A stretch of 64,000 bases of DNA, from the NCBI GenBank assembly GCA_002842515.1, contig PHDC01000001.1, positions 372,001-436,000 on the forward strand, in the 5' to 3' direction. This stretch comes from Bacteroidetes bacterium HGW-Bacteroidetes-5 (GTDB taxonomy: Bacteria > Bacteroidota > Bacteroidia > Bacteroidales > UBA932). The notes beneath the pieces were generated by a model. It was not told the DNA's origin. It saw only the letters and a program-made list of their open reading frames with translations, and ran no database searches. Made by a program: the position numbers and the translations under genes. Of this stretch, positions 8,903 through 17,278 are shown one piece after another. Every line of letters begins with the position of its first letter. The first letter of the stretch is position 1.

Positions 8903-9946
8903 ATGAAAAAAATATTATATAACTATGTTTTTTACCCTTTGGCAGTTTTTACCGGAGCCCTCACTCTTTTGTTATCCGGCTGCGAAAAAGATGAAATCCC
9001 TGCAGGAGAGGTTACTCCTGTTATTCCTGTGGTTTCCTCTATGGATCCCGCCAATGTTTTAGTAACAATGGCAGATTGCGGAGGCGAAGTTACAGATGAT
9101 GGCGGAGGTGAAATTACGGCACGAGGTGTGGTTTGGGGTACAACTCCACTTCCTACAGTAGATTTGACAACTAAAACCAATGAAGGCTCCGGAACAGGGA
9201 AATTTGTATCAAAAGTAACCGGCTTATTGCCCGGCACAACTTACTACTTCCGGGCATACGCTACAAACAGTGCAGGTACCGGTTATGGCGGAGTTACCTC
9301 AAAGAACTTTGTAACCAGGCCTTTTCCTCCGGGAATTACCGGGTTAGTGGCTGATGCCTCCGGAAATTTATATCAAACTGTGGTTATTGGAACCAGAACC
9401 TGGATGGTAGAGAACCTGAAAACAACAAAATTTAGGGATGGAACAAATATCCCTAATGTTTCTGACGACTCCCAGTGGGGACTTCTTACAACTGCCGCAT
9501 ACTGCAACCTTAATAATGTTGTAAAAAATGGTGAAGTTTACGGAAGGCTATACAACTGGCATAGCGTTAATGATGCAAAAGGGCTTTGCCCCGCCGGCTG
9601 GCACGTGCCAACAGATGTGGAGTGGACTGCACTTATGGACTATGCCGGCGGCAGAACTGTTGCCGGGGGAAAGCTTAAGCAAAGCGGTTCAACTCACTGG
9701 TATGGTGCAAATGTTTTTGGCACAAATGAGTTTGGTTTCACTGCAATGCCCGGAGATTTTCGCCCAAGCAACGGTATATATGTGTACCATCTGTTTAACT
9801 CTTGCTATTTCTGGACATCTACACCTGTTAGTCCAACCAGCACAACCGCTTACTACAATTGGCTCCCCTATTCCGACAAAATTGTAACCAGAGCATCTAC
9901 CGATAAAAAGACAGGTTACAGCGTCAGATGTATTAAGGATATTTAA
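8903..9946 (+). CDS. FISUMP-domain lipoprotein with fibronectin-III-like domain
   Basis: A 347-residue secreted lipoprotein (lipobox LLSGC, Cys27). Residues about 40-135 form one fibronectin type III-like repeat (ITARGVVWGTTPLPTVD ... LLPGTTYYFRAYATNSAG). The remainder, about 150-347, is a FISUMP domain (Fibrobacter succinogenes major paralogous domain): VVIGTRTWMVENLKTTKFRDG, GRLYNWHSVNDAKGLCPAGW, HVPTDVEWTAL and the C-terminal GYSVRCIKD are all present. FISUMP domains are common on Bacteroidota surface proteins; their biochemical function is not established. Its place directly after SusD suggests an accessory surface lipoprotein of the same uptake system, as other Sus loci carry extra surface-binding proteins. 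This role is inferred from position only. Confidence 0.85.
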   Translation: MKKILYNYVFYPLAVFTGALTLLLSGCEKDEIPAGEVTPVIPVVSSMDPANVLVTMADCGGEVTDDGGGEITARGVVWGTTPLPTVDLTTKTNEGSGTGKFVSKVTGLLPGTTYYFRAYATNSAGTGYGGVTSKNFVTRPFPPGITGLVADASGNLYQTVVIGTRTWMVENLKTTKFRDGTNIPNVSDDSQWGLLTTAAYCNLNNVVKNGEVYGRLYNWHSVNDAKGLCPAGWHVPTDVEWTALMDYAGGRTVAGGKLKQSGSTHWYGANVFGTNEFGFTAMPGDFRPSNGIYVYHLFNSCYFWTSTPVSPTSTTAYYNWLPYSDKIVTRASTDKKTGYSVRCIKDI

Positions 9947-9969
9947 TTAACAAGTTCAATTGATATACT

Positions 9970-11046
9970 ATGAAAAAGAGTCTATTTTTAATAGGTCTGG
10001 CTTTAGCTTTGACTTGTAATAAGGCTTCATCTCAGAATTTCACATTCATTTTCGAGGGTTATAAGAGTGGTGATACCGCCTATTTACAATTCGGTCCGGA
10101 GTACAGATCGCCGAGATATCAAGTTATTATTTCTCCCGGAAATGTCGTTTATAAAAACGACTCTATCGGTGATGTTCTTCTTGCAAAGATCTATCTTAAA
10201 GGTAACTATGGTTCACCTTTTGTGATGGAACGCGGGAAAGTCCATAAAGTGAAGAACGGCTCTGTGAGAGGGTCAATCGATAATGACAACTTCTCTGTTC
10301 TTTACGACTCTCTTTGGGGTGGTAAAGCTTTCGCAGGTATAATGGAAGCCAGCAAATTAAGAGATAGTGCAAAAACAGAGCAGGATAAAAAACACTATTA
10401 CGATCTTTTAATTGAGAGGCACATTGCACGAGAGAAAAGAGTTAAGCACTTTCTGGAGACAGACACCCTTGGCGTAGGATTATATATTGCTTATGTGTTA
10501 AGAACTACTGCAACACCATCTGAAATGAAATTATGGCTTGATAACCATAAACGTTTTGTCGCAGATGAGCATTATAAAAGAATTGAGAACATCTATATTC
10601 CTCAATCAAAAACAGATTTAGGAATGAGACTGCCGGACTTTGAAGCAGTTGATATTAATGGAAATAAGTTTACCTTAAATCAATTTCTAAAAACATTCAA
10701 AGGAGAGGCCATTATTCTGGATTTCTGGGCCTCCTGGTGCCACGCCTGCAGAGCAAAAGTTCCTCATCTCAAGGAGATCTATTCAAAATTCAAGGGTTCC
10801 GGGCTGGAAATTATCGGAATCTCAAGTGATAAAACAGTAGAACCCTGGGTTAAAGCTATGGAGAAAGATGGATCGGGAATCTGGATTAATGTTATTGACA
10901 AAGAGAATAAAACAGGCAAACAGTTCGGAATTCCAGGAATTCCTAAATCGTTTGTGCTAGATAAAAATGGTGTTATTCACTATTTTGGCGCCGGGGGCTT
11001 GGCGGATGAAACCGAAACGGTTAAAAAGCTCCTTAAGATAGATTAA
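9970..11046 (+). CDS. TlpA-like thioredoxin-fold protein (active site CHAC)
   Basis: A 358-residue exported protein. Signal peptide at residues 1-21 (ends near KASSQ). The first half is a DUF4369-like beta domain plus a helical linker. The thioredoxin domain (about 215-358) has WASWCHACRAKVP with cysteines at about 257 and 260 and a cis-proline in GIPKSFV. CHAC is a less common variant of the CxPC site. It lies 23 bases after the FISUMP gene and 20 bases before another TlpA-like gene, so all three are probably co-transcribed. It is expected to act as a periplasmic thiol-disulfide oxidoreductase, receiving electrons from the DsbD homologue encoded downstream; the target protein is unknown. Confidence 0.88.
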   Translation: MKKSLFLIGLALALTCNKASSQNFTFIFEGYKSGDTAYLQFGPEYRSPRYQVIISPGNVVYKNDSIGDVLLAKIYLKGNYGSPFVMERGKVHKVKNGSVRGSIDNDNFSVLYDSLWGGKAFAGIMEASKLRDSAKTEQDKKHYYDLLIERHIAREKRVKHFLETDTLGVGLYIAYVLRTTATPSEMKLWLDNHKRFVADEHYKRIENIYIPQSKTDLGMRLPDFEAVDINGNKFTLNQFLKTFKGEAIILDFWASWCHACRAKVPHLKEIYSKFKGSGLEIIGISSDKTVEPWVKAMEKDGSGIWINVIDKENKTGKQFGIPGIPKSFVLDKNGVIHYFGAGGLADETETVKKLLKID

Positions 11047-11066
11047 CATTTTAAAAAATTAAAAAG

Positions 11067-12161
11067 ATGAAAAAATCAATAGTATTGTTCGCTCTGCTGG
11101 CAATGTGCATCACAGCGCTAAGTCAAACAAAAACCTATTTAATTAAAGGTACTGTCAATAAAGCCATTAACTTGGAACTTGAGTATAATGACTGGGGAAC
11201 TAAAAGTGAAAAGATTGTAATTACTGATGGAACTTTTGAAATAAGCGGAGAGCTCAAAGAGGGCACCTGGCCCAGGGCAGCCTCAATAAGTGTAATTGAA
11301 GGCAATTCGAGAAGAGGAAACACAGTAATTCTTGAACCCGGTGTTATAACTGTCGCTTTTAATACCAAAATGGCAACTGTTGGAGGAACAAATGAAAATG
11401 TAAATTATGAGTTGCTAACAAGCCAGCTAAAAAAATACTCCGAAGAGTCTGCATCTACATTTTATGATTGGCAAAGAGCATACAACAACAAAGCTCCTCA
11501 GGAAGAGCTTGAGAGACTTTGGAATAAAAATGAGGATGCCAAAGAGGCCGAGAGGGACTTAACACTTAAACTTTTGAGAAACAATAATAGTTTTGCCTCT
11601 ATGGTGATACTGCCGCGTATTGCTCGTTATGAGGGTGCAAAAGCAGTGGAACCGTTTATCAAAATGTTTCAAAGATTTAGTTATACAAATAACTATGAAA
11701 ATCTAAAAAAACACTACGATGCAATGTCCAGATGTACAGATGGAACAAAAATTAAAGATTTCACACTGCCCGCTCCGGACGGGAAGATGATATCTCTCTC
11801 CGATTTCAAAGGGAAATGGGTTCTTCTGGATTTCTGGTATGTAGATTGTCATTGGTGCAGAAAACTTGCTCCAAACCTTGGGATCATATATAACGAATAT
11901 AAAGATAAGGGTTTGGAGATTATTAGTATCTCCGTAGACAAAGAGTCAGACAGAGAGAGAATGCTAAAAGTTATCGCCGACGATAAAATGGTCTGGACTC
12001 AGGTCAATGATAAGACAAAAACAACTCTGCCGGAATATTTTGGAGTAACGGGGTATCCTACTCTATTTCTCATTGACCCTCAAGGAAGAGGAATGAAGAT
12101 GAAGGTGGGTTACTGTGAAGCTGCAGGGTTAAGAAGATTTTTGAATAAATATATTAAATAA
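11067..12161 (+). CDS. TlpA-like thioredoxin-fold protein (unusual active site CHWC)
   Basis: A 364-residue exported protein with a signal peptide at residues 1-19 (ITALSQ). An N-terminal DUF4369-like region (about 20-110) is followed by a helical segment and a thioredoxin-fold domain (about 225-364). The redox motif reads FWYVDCHWCRKLAP, cysteines at about 261 and 264: the typical Trp before the first Cys is replaced by Asp and the dipeptide between the cysteines is His-Trp. These residues tune redox potential and pKa, so this copy probably differs functionally from its neighbours. A cis-proline is present (GYPTLFLID). It follows the previous TlpA-like gene by 20 bases and is the last gene before a possible long-loop terminator at 12185. 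Confidence 0.87.
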   Translation: MKKSIVLFALLAMCITALSQTKTYLIKGTVNKAINLELEYNDWGTKSEKIVITDGTFEISGELKEGTWPRAASISVIEGNSRRGNTVILEPGVITVAFNTKMATVGGTNENVNYELLTSQLKKYSEESASTFYDWQRAYNNKAPQEELERLWNKNEDAKEAERDLTLKLLRNNNSFASMVILPRIARYEGAKAVEPFIKMFQRFSYTNNYENLKKHYDAMSRCTDGTKIKDFTLPAPDGKMISLSDFKGKWVLLDFWYVDCHWCRKLAPNLGIIYNEYKDKGLEIISISVDKESDRERMLKVIADDKMVWTQVNDKTKTTLPEYFGVTGYPTLFLIDPQGRGMKMKVGYCEAAGLRRFLNKYIK

Positions 12162-12184
12162 CCGGATAAAACCGGTCAAGTATG

Positions 12185-12266
12185 AGGGAGCCTACGGATT
12201 ATTGTGTTTGGGTTAATGGAACAGAATGAAAAGGATTTGAATTTGCCTCTGTACGGCTCCCTTTTT
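12185..12266 (+). terminator. Possible terminator or leader hairpin with a long loop
   Basis: GGGAGCC (12186-12192) pairs with GGCTCCC (12255-12261), directly followed by TTTTT. The 62-base loop is unusually long for a simple terminator, so the element might be a leader for the next gene or an intrinsic terminator with internal structure. Confidence 0.5.
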
Positions 12267-12286
12267 ATAAAATAAAAATGCGAAAT

Positions 12287-13675
12287 ATGAAAAAGCTTAT
12301 CACTATAATATTTTTAACTCTACTCCTAAATCCCGCGCAGGCAAAGGAGACTATAATCAAAGGAATTATGAAAAGCTTTTCCGGTGATAAAGCAATTTTG
12401 ATAGATGTTTCTGATAAAGCCGGAATGAGAGTACCTAAAAATTTCAATATTGAACTCAACTCAAACAGTGAATTTGTTTTAAAAATTGATCTGCAAGAGC
12501 CGGAGTACTTCAAACTTGGACCCAATACAATTTTTTTAAAGCCCGGAGACAGACTTTTGGTAAAAATTGATTGCAACAACAGGAAGAACTCCACTTTTAA
12601 CGGTAACTCAAGCGAGGAGTGTAACTATTTGAAAACAATACCTGAGTTTTCACAGGTAGATATTGGCTATCTGGGTAAAAACTATGAATTTGTAAAGAGA
12701 GATCTTTCGGAGTTTACCAACTCTATAATGCTGCCTCAGGTTAACAGCAGTATGGAGGCACTTGAGAGACTTAAGTCTGTTCCGGATATTTTTAAAGAGA
12801 GAGAGGCAGCCAGAATAAAATCAAATGTGGTGATGAGCATAATGCTCTATACTGCGGGATATTCCAGAAAGTTTGTAGAGAACTTTGATGTTGTAACAGA
12901 TAGAGAACTATTCGCCAAGCTCCGAGGTGAGCATATAGATTTTTTTAAAGATATGTTAATGGAGTATGGTAAAGATCTTGCTAAAGAGGGTAATATAGTA
13001 TTACCAGAGTTTAGGAAGATAGTCGTATGGGTAACAGACCCAAGTGGGTCACTATTGCCGGCTTACAAAAAAATTGACCGGATTGAAGATTATAACCTGG
13101 TTTCTCAGTTAATACAAAAATATGCCTCCTGTTTTACCTCCTACCCTTCGGATAAAAAACCGGATGATGTTCTGGCAGAATTGAATGAGGCGAAGAGTAG
13201 CATCTCAACCCAGCTTTACAAAGATTTAATCGATGATAGTATAAATGAGTACTCAATAATTAAAAAAGGTTCTCCTGCATTTGATTTTACAGGTTATGAC
13301 ATAAACAATAAGCCTGTAAAACTTAGCCAGTTTAAAGGTAAGTTTATCTATCTGGATTTTTGGGCTACCTGGTGCGGGCCTTGTATCAAAGAGTACCCAT
13401 TCTTTATGGAGTTGTACAATAAATTCAGGGAGAGAGATGATATTCTCTTTATCTCTATCTCAACAGACCAGGATAAGGATAAGTGGGTACAATATTTGAT
13501 GAAGCACAAACACGAGAATATCTCACTCCACGTAAGTAACAGTTATTTGAGTCAATACAAAATTGCTTTTATCCCACGATTTATTTTAATCGGTAAAGAT
13601 TTCACATTTATTGATCCGTTTGCACCAAGACCTTCGCAGCCGCAAACAGAGGAGTTACTAAAAAACCTTAAGTAA
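12287..13675 (+). CDS. TlpA-like thioredoxin-fold protein (active site CGPC)
   Basis: A 462-residue exported protein. ATG 12287 gives a clean signal peptide (MKKLITIIFLTLLLNPAQA); an ATG nine bases earlier (12278) is also possible. Residues about 22-105 form a DUF4369-like beta domain, followed by a long helical region (about 115-310), longer than in the neighbouring TlpA proteins. The C-terminal thioredoxin domain has the canonical WATWCGPCIKEYP, cysteines at about 363 and 366, and a cis-proline in IPRFIL. This is the fourth TlpA-type gene in 13 kb. Sequence drift in the N-terminal halves, compared with conserved thioredoxin cores, suggests different partners rather than simple redundancy. 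Confidence 0.87.
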   Translation: MKKLITIIFLTLLLNPAQAKETIIKGIMKSFSGDKAILIDVSDKAGMRVPKNFNIELNSNSEFVLKIDLQEPEYFKLGPNTIFLKPGDRLLVKIDCNNRKNSTFNGNSSEECNYLKTIPEFSQVDIGYLGKNYEFVKRDLSEFTNSIMLPQVNSSMEALERLKSVPDIFKEREAARIKSNVVMSIMLYTAGYSRKFVENFDVVTDRELFAKLRGEHIDFFKDMLMEYGKDLAKEGNIVLPEFRKIVVWVTDPSGSLLPAYKKIDRIEDYNLVSQLIQKYASCFTSYPSDKKPDDVLAELNEAKSSISTQLYKDLIDDSINEYSIIKKGSPAFDFTGYDINNKPVKLSQFKGKFIYLDFWATWCGPCIKEYPFFMELYNKFRERDDILFISISTDQDKDKWVQYLMKHKHENISLHVSNSYLSQYKIAFIPRFILIGKDFTFIDPFAPRPSQPQTEELLKNLK

Positions 13676-13890
13676 ATTCAAGAATGCACTTCTAAACCTT
13701 TTAAACATTTTATGGTCTAAATCGTAAGTGTTAAAATCGAAACTACTAAAGACTATTATGAAATATTATTCATTAATTACTTTTTTATAATAATTTTACA
13801 CTTTAGATTGCCCGGGACAAACTTTTTTAAACTTTTTTTAGGGTAATCGCTCTTATAATTGTATTTAATTTATAACGTACTTTTCAAATC

Positions 13891-16128
13891 ATGAAAAAAC
13901 TGCTTTTATTTACCTTATTACTAACATTAACATTTTTTAAGACAGAGCTATCTGCCCAGATGGTTACACAACCTGTTGTCTGGAGCAGCAAGATTGTTGC
14001 ATTAGAGAACAATCTGTATGAAATTCAAATCATTGGAGTTCTTGACGAGAACCGTAGCGAATGGCATATCTATGATTTGGGGCCTTATGTAGACGGTCCT
14101 ACCCCAACAACATTGGTTTTTGACAATCTTAAAGGCGCAGAGCTCATTGGTAAACCATATCTTCTCACCAAAGCAAAGAAGAAGTTTGACGAGATGTTCG
14201 GTATGGAGATTGGTATTTGCGAAGAGAATGTTATTGTTGCCCAAAAAATTAAGGTAACATCTGCAGATAGTGTCGCATTTTTAGCAATAATTGAGTGGCA
14301 GGCGTGCGACGACCAGTCTTGCCTTCCTCCAACAGAGAAGGAGTTCAACATAAAATTACCGGGTGCCGGTAAAAAGGCTGTTGCAGCACCTGCAACTTCG
14401 ACACAGGCTCCGGCATCGGCTAAGCCGGTTGTAAATAGCGGAAACAAACCTGTTACAGAAGAGGTTAAAGAGCAGGCAGTGGCTGTAGAGGCTGTGCCTG
14501 CGGTTGTTGAACCTGCACAAACAGAAGGGGAGACAATATCTTCCCCCTCTGAAGAGTTGGCATCTGCTCCCCGGGATGAACCAGCTCGTAAATCTATTTG
14601 GGGAGTAATTATCGAGGCTATCATATGGGGTTTTGTTGCACTTCTAACCCCTTGTGTATTTCCGATGGTTCCGATGACTGTTTCGTTTTTTCTTAAGAAC
14701 AGCCAGTCCAATGCAAATAGTGACTCTGACGACCCTAAGGCAGCAAAGAGAAAATCTTCAAATGGCAGGATAATGGCCTCATTCTTTGGAGCCTCAATCA
14801 TTCTTTTGTACACACTGCCTATCGCAGCGATAATAATGATAACATATTTTGCCGGCGGAGAGGCTGTGACTGCAGATATCTTCAACTGGCTTGCCACCCA
14901 CTGGGTGCCAAATGTTCTCTTCTTTTTAATCTTTATGATTTTCGCAGCCTCCTTCTTTGGGGCATTTGAGATCGTCCTGCCAAGCTGGCTTGTAAACAAG
15001 ACAGATTCCAAATCGGATAAAGGTGGTTACATAGGGGTCTTCTTTATGGCCTTAACGCTTGTGCTGGTCTCTTTCTCCTGCACAGGACCTATTGTAGGAA
15101 CAATTTTAATAAAATCTACCCAGGGAGAGATCTGGGAACCAATCATAACAATGTTCGCCTTCTCGGCAGCATTCGCGCTTCCATTCACAATATTTGCTTT
15201 TGCACCTTCACTGTTAAAAGATCTTCCAAAATCGGGCGGATGGCTCAACTCTGTTAAGGTTGTTCTGGGATTCATCGAGGTTGCCCTCGGTTTCAAATTC
15301 CTGAGCGTAGCAGACCAAACCTACCACTGGGGTCTTTTGGACAGGGAGATCTATCTTGCAATCTGGATTGTAACCTTTACCCTTATGGGCTTCTATCTGC
15401 TGGGCAAGCTAAGATTTGCACACGATACACCGGAGCAGCACATTACAGTTAAAAGACTCGCTCTTTCGATTATTACATTCTCTTTTGTAGTCTATATGAT
15501 ACCGGGAATGTGGGGAGCACCACTTAAAGGTCTCTCCGGATATATGCCTCCTATGAGCAGTCAGGATTTCCAGAGTGCACAGCTTAACGATCTTAAATCC
15601 ATCACAGTGTCAGGCACCTCAGGTGAGAGTTCAGGTTCTACTTTTAGCAATGATCTGGGATTCAAACCAAAATATAGTGATTTCTTACATCTGCCTCACG
15701 GTCTTGAGGGATTCTTTGAGTATAGTGAAGCTATAGAGTACGCTAAAAAGGTAGGGAAACCGCTGTTTGTAGACTTTACCGGACACGGTTGTGTAAACTG
15801 TCGTGAGATGGAGGCCAGAGTGTGGTCAGACCCTCAAGTGTTAAAATTGCTTAAAGAGCGCTTCGTTCTGCTTGCTCTTTATGCAGATGATAAGACAAAC
15901 GCTCAGGAGAAGGATTGGATTACTACCGAAAGCGGAAGAGTATTAAAAAGTATAGGAAAAATAAATGCAAATCTTGCAATGTCAAAATATGGTGTTAATG
16001 CACAACCCTATTATGCCATTATTGACCCTGCAACAGAGGCACACCTTACAACTCCAAGAGGTTATAACCTGGACATTCAGGCTTTTATAACATTCCTTGA
16101 GACAGGTGCAGACAATTATAAAAAATAG
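13891..16128 (+). CDS. DsbD-family transmembrane thiol:disulfide interchange protein
   Basis: A 745-residue inner-membrane electron-transfer protein. After a signal peptide (about 1-22) comes a DsbD-alpha-like periplasmic domain (about 25-160) ending with a cysteine pair in ACDDQSCLPP. A low-complexity Pro/Ala/Glu linker (about 165-235) leads to the CcdA-like membrane domain with TPCVFPMVPMT and SCTGPIVGTI, whose cysteines relay electrons from cytoplasmic thioredoxin. The C-terminal thioredoxin-like domain (about 600-745) has GHGCVNCREME with cysteines at 634 and 637. DsbD reduces periplasmic thioredoxin-fold proteins. Finding it after four TlpA-like genes on the same strand suggests it supplies reducing power to them. 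It has 215 bases of upstream non-coding sequence and so may have its own promoter. Confidence 0.94.
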   Translation: MKKLLLFTLLLTLTFFKTELSAQMVTQPVVWSSKIVALENNLYEIQIIGVLDENRSEWHIYDLGPYVDGPTPTTLVFDNLKGAELIGKPYLLTKAKKKFDEMFGMEIGICEENVIVAQKIKVTSADSVAFLAIIEWQACDDQSCLPPTEKEFNIKLPGAGKKAVAAPATSTQAPASAKPVVNSGNKPVTEEVKEQAVAVEAVPAVVEPAQTEGETISSPSEELASAPRDEPARKSIWGVIIEAIIWGFVALLTPCVFPMVPMTVSFFLKNSQSNANSDSDDPKAAKRKSSNGRIMASFFGASIILLYTLPIAAIIMITYFAGGEAVTADIFNWLATHWVPNVLFFLIFMIFAASFFGAFEIVLPSWLVNKTDSKSDKGGYIGVFFMALTLVLVSFSCTGPIVGTILIKSTQGEIWEPIITMFAFSAAFALPFTIFAFAPSLLKDLPKSGGWLNSVKVVLGFIEVALGFKFLSVADQTYHWGLLDREIYLAIWIVTFTLMGFYLLGKLRFAHDTPEQHITVKRLALSIITFSFVVYMIPGMWGAPLKGLSGYMPPMSSQDFQSAQLNDLKSITVSGTSGESSGSTFSNDLGFKPKYSDFLHLPHGLEGFFEYSEAIEYAKKVGKPLFVDFTGHGCVNCREMEARVWSDPQVLKLLKERFVLLALYADDKTNAQEKDWITTESGRVLKSIGKINANLAMSKYGVNAQPYYAIIDPATEAHLTTPRGYNLDIQAFITFLETGADNYKK

Positions 16129-16233
16129 TCCGGTAGGTGTTTGTTTCCCGGATTATAGTTAGGTTAGAGGCGAGAGATATTAAATGAGGCGGGAGATTTG
16201 GTTAGTTGAGTTAGTGGTTAATAGTTAAGTGGG

Positions 16234-16263
16234 AAAGGCCGGGGTAGTTACCCGGCCTTTTTT
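16234..16263 (+). terminator. Rho-independent terminator after dsbD homologue
   Basis: AAAGGCCGGG (16234-16243) pairs perfectly with CCCGGCCTTT (16251-16260) across a 7-base loop, followed by further T residues. It separates the plus-strand redox/uptake region from the convergent tRNA-Cys gene. Confidence 0.9.
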
Positions 16264-16266
16264 GTG

Positions 16267-16337
16267 AGGTACCCAGCAGAATCGAACTGCTGTAGACGGT
16301 TTTGCAGACCGTTGCCTAACCGCTCGGCCAGGGTACC
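16267..16337 (-). tRNA. tRNA-Cys (anticodon GCA)
   Basis: A full cloverleaf can be drawn on the minus strand. The acceptor arms GGTACCC (16337-16331) and GGGTACC (16274-16268) pair; the anticodon stem is ACGGT/ACCGT around loop CTGCAAA, giving anticodon GCA; the T arm is GCAG-TTCGATT-CTGC. The discriminator base is U, as expected for tRNA-Cys. The 3' CCA is not encoded. Confidence 0.95.
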
Positions 16338-16349
16338 AATTTGAGCTTG

Positions 16350-16379
16350 CAAAGATAACGATTTTTTTTAATCGGCAAA
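16350..16379 (-). promoter_or_regulatory. Promoter of tRNA-Cys
   Basis: On the minus strand TTTG (16379-16376) and TATCTTTG (16357-16350) are separated by 18 bases, close to the Bacteroidota -33/-7 consensus. Transcription would start about 6 bases before the tRNA 5' end. Confidence 0.75.
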
Positions 16380-16396
16380 ATGAGAATCGGGAAGAT

Positions 16397-17278
16397 TCAC
16401 CCCTTTTTCAAATTGCTAAGCAGAATACCGCCCATTATAAAGAAAAGACCTGCAATTGTCAACAGACCGATGCTCTCTCCCAATATAAAATGGATTAACA
16501 GAAGGGATAGAACCGGTGAGAGGTATGTTATCTGAGCCAAGGTAACCCTGTTGGTAGCTAAATTCAAAGCTTTTCCCCAGAGAATAAAAGTGATTCCCAT
16601 CTCGAAGAACCCTACGTAAACAGCTGCAAGAAGAGGTTTTAAAGAGGGCAATTCCATTGGTATAAAGAGGCTTATAACAACAAGATAGAGCGAACCGAAG
16701 AGAAAATTGACAAAGAGTGATACAGAGGAGTCCTCCTTTGAATCAATTTTAGAGATCCAGTAAGATGCCCATACAAAAGCACTTCCAAGAGCCAATATGA
16801 TTCCTAACAGTGAGAGCTTGCCATCTGCAGAGGCTGCATTGTTTGCAGATAGCATAATTATTCCGGCAAAGCTCACCAACACTCCTACAAGTTGCAGCCA
16901 CTTCAATCTCTGTTTAAAAAAGAGGGCCATCATTATTATTAAAACAACCTGCCAGGAGTAGTTAAGAGGCTGAGCAATCTGTGCCGGAAGAAGTGAGTAG
17001 GCTTTAAACAGAATCAGGTAGTATAGAAAGGGGTTTAAAAAACCCTGCATAGCCCCCTTTAAAACCGTGCTCCCGTTTTTAAAAAATATTGCTATCTCCT
17101 TAAGTTTACCGGATCGTATAATCTCACCAAAAGATACCAGCAAAGCTGTTAATGATGCAATTAGCAGAAGCATTATATAACTCATATCTGCAAGGGCAAT
17201 CTTAAATGCAGTTGCTACCGTGGTCCAGAAAAGGACCACAAACCCTCCCATTATTAAAGCCTTTGTCTGGTTTTTCAT
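16397..17278 (-). CDS. EamA/DMT-family transporter
   Basis: A 293-residue integral membrane protein with about ten hydrophobic helices in two similar halves, the pattern of the drug/metabolite transporter (EamA) family. Each half holds one EamA repeat; the second begins near residue 150 (SLLGIILALGSAFVWASYWI). Family members export amino acids, nucleosides or other small metabolites; the substrate here is unknown. Its ATG is immediately adjacent to the stop codon of the M1 aminopeptidase gene, so the two are probably translationally coupled and it is the last gene of a long minus-strand run. A peptidase and an exporter side by side might hint at amino-acid handling, but that is only positional inference. 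Confidence 0.9.
   Translation of the reverse strand: MKNQTKALIMGGFVVLFWTTVATAFKIALADMSYIMLLLIASLTALLVSFGEIIRSGKLKEIAIFFKNGSTVLKGAMQGFLNPFLYYLILFKAYSLLPAQIAQPLNYSWQVVLIIMMALFFKQRLKWLQLVGVLVSFAGIIMLSANNAASADGKLSLLGIILALGSAFVWASYWISKIDSKEDSSVSLFVNFLFGSLYLVVISLFIPMELPSLKPLLAAVYVGFFEMGITFILWGKALNLATNRVTLAQITYLSPVLSLLLIHFILGESIGLLTIAGLFFIMGGILLSNLKKG

Noticed and set aside
13676..13890. The 215-base gap upstream of the dsbD homologue, checked for a leader peptide, tRNA or riboswitch
   Set aside because: AT-rich with several T tracts and no stable hairpin or short frame with biased codons; I see at most an ill-defined promoter.
14085..15011. A 308-codon open frame antisense to the dsbD homologue
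   Set aside because: It lies wholly opposite a well-supported gene, over its low-complexity linker and membrane helices, has no recognisable domain, and its composition mirrors the codon use of the opposite strand.
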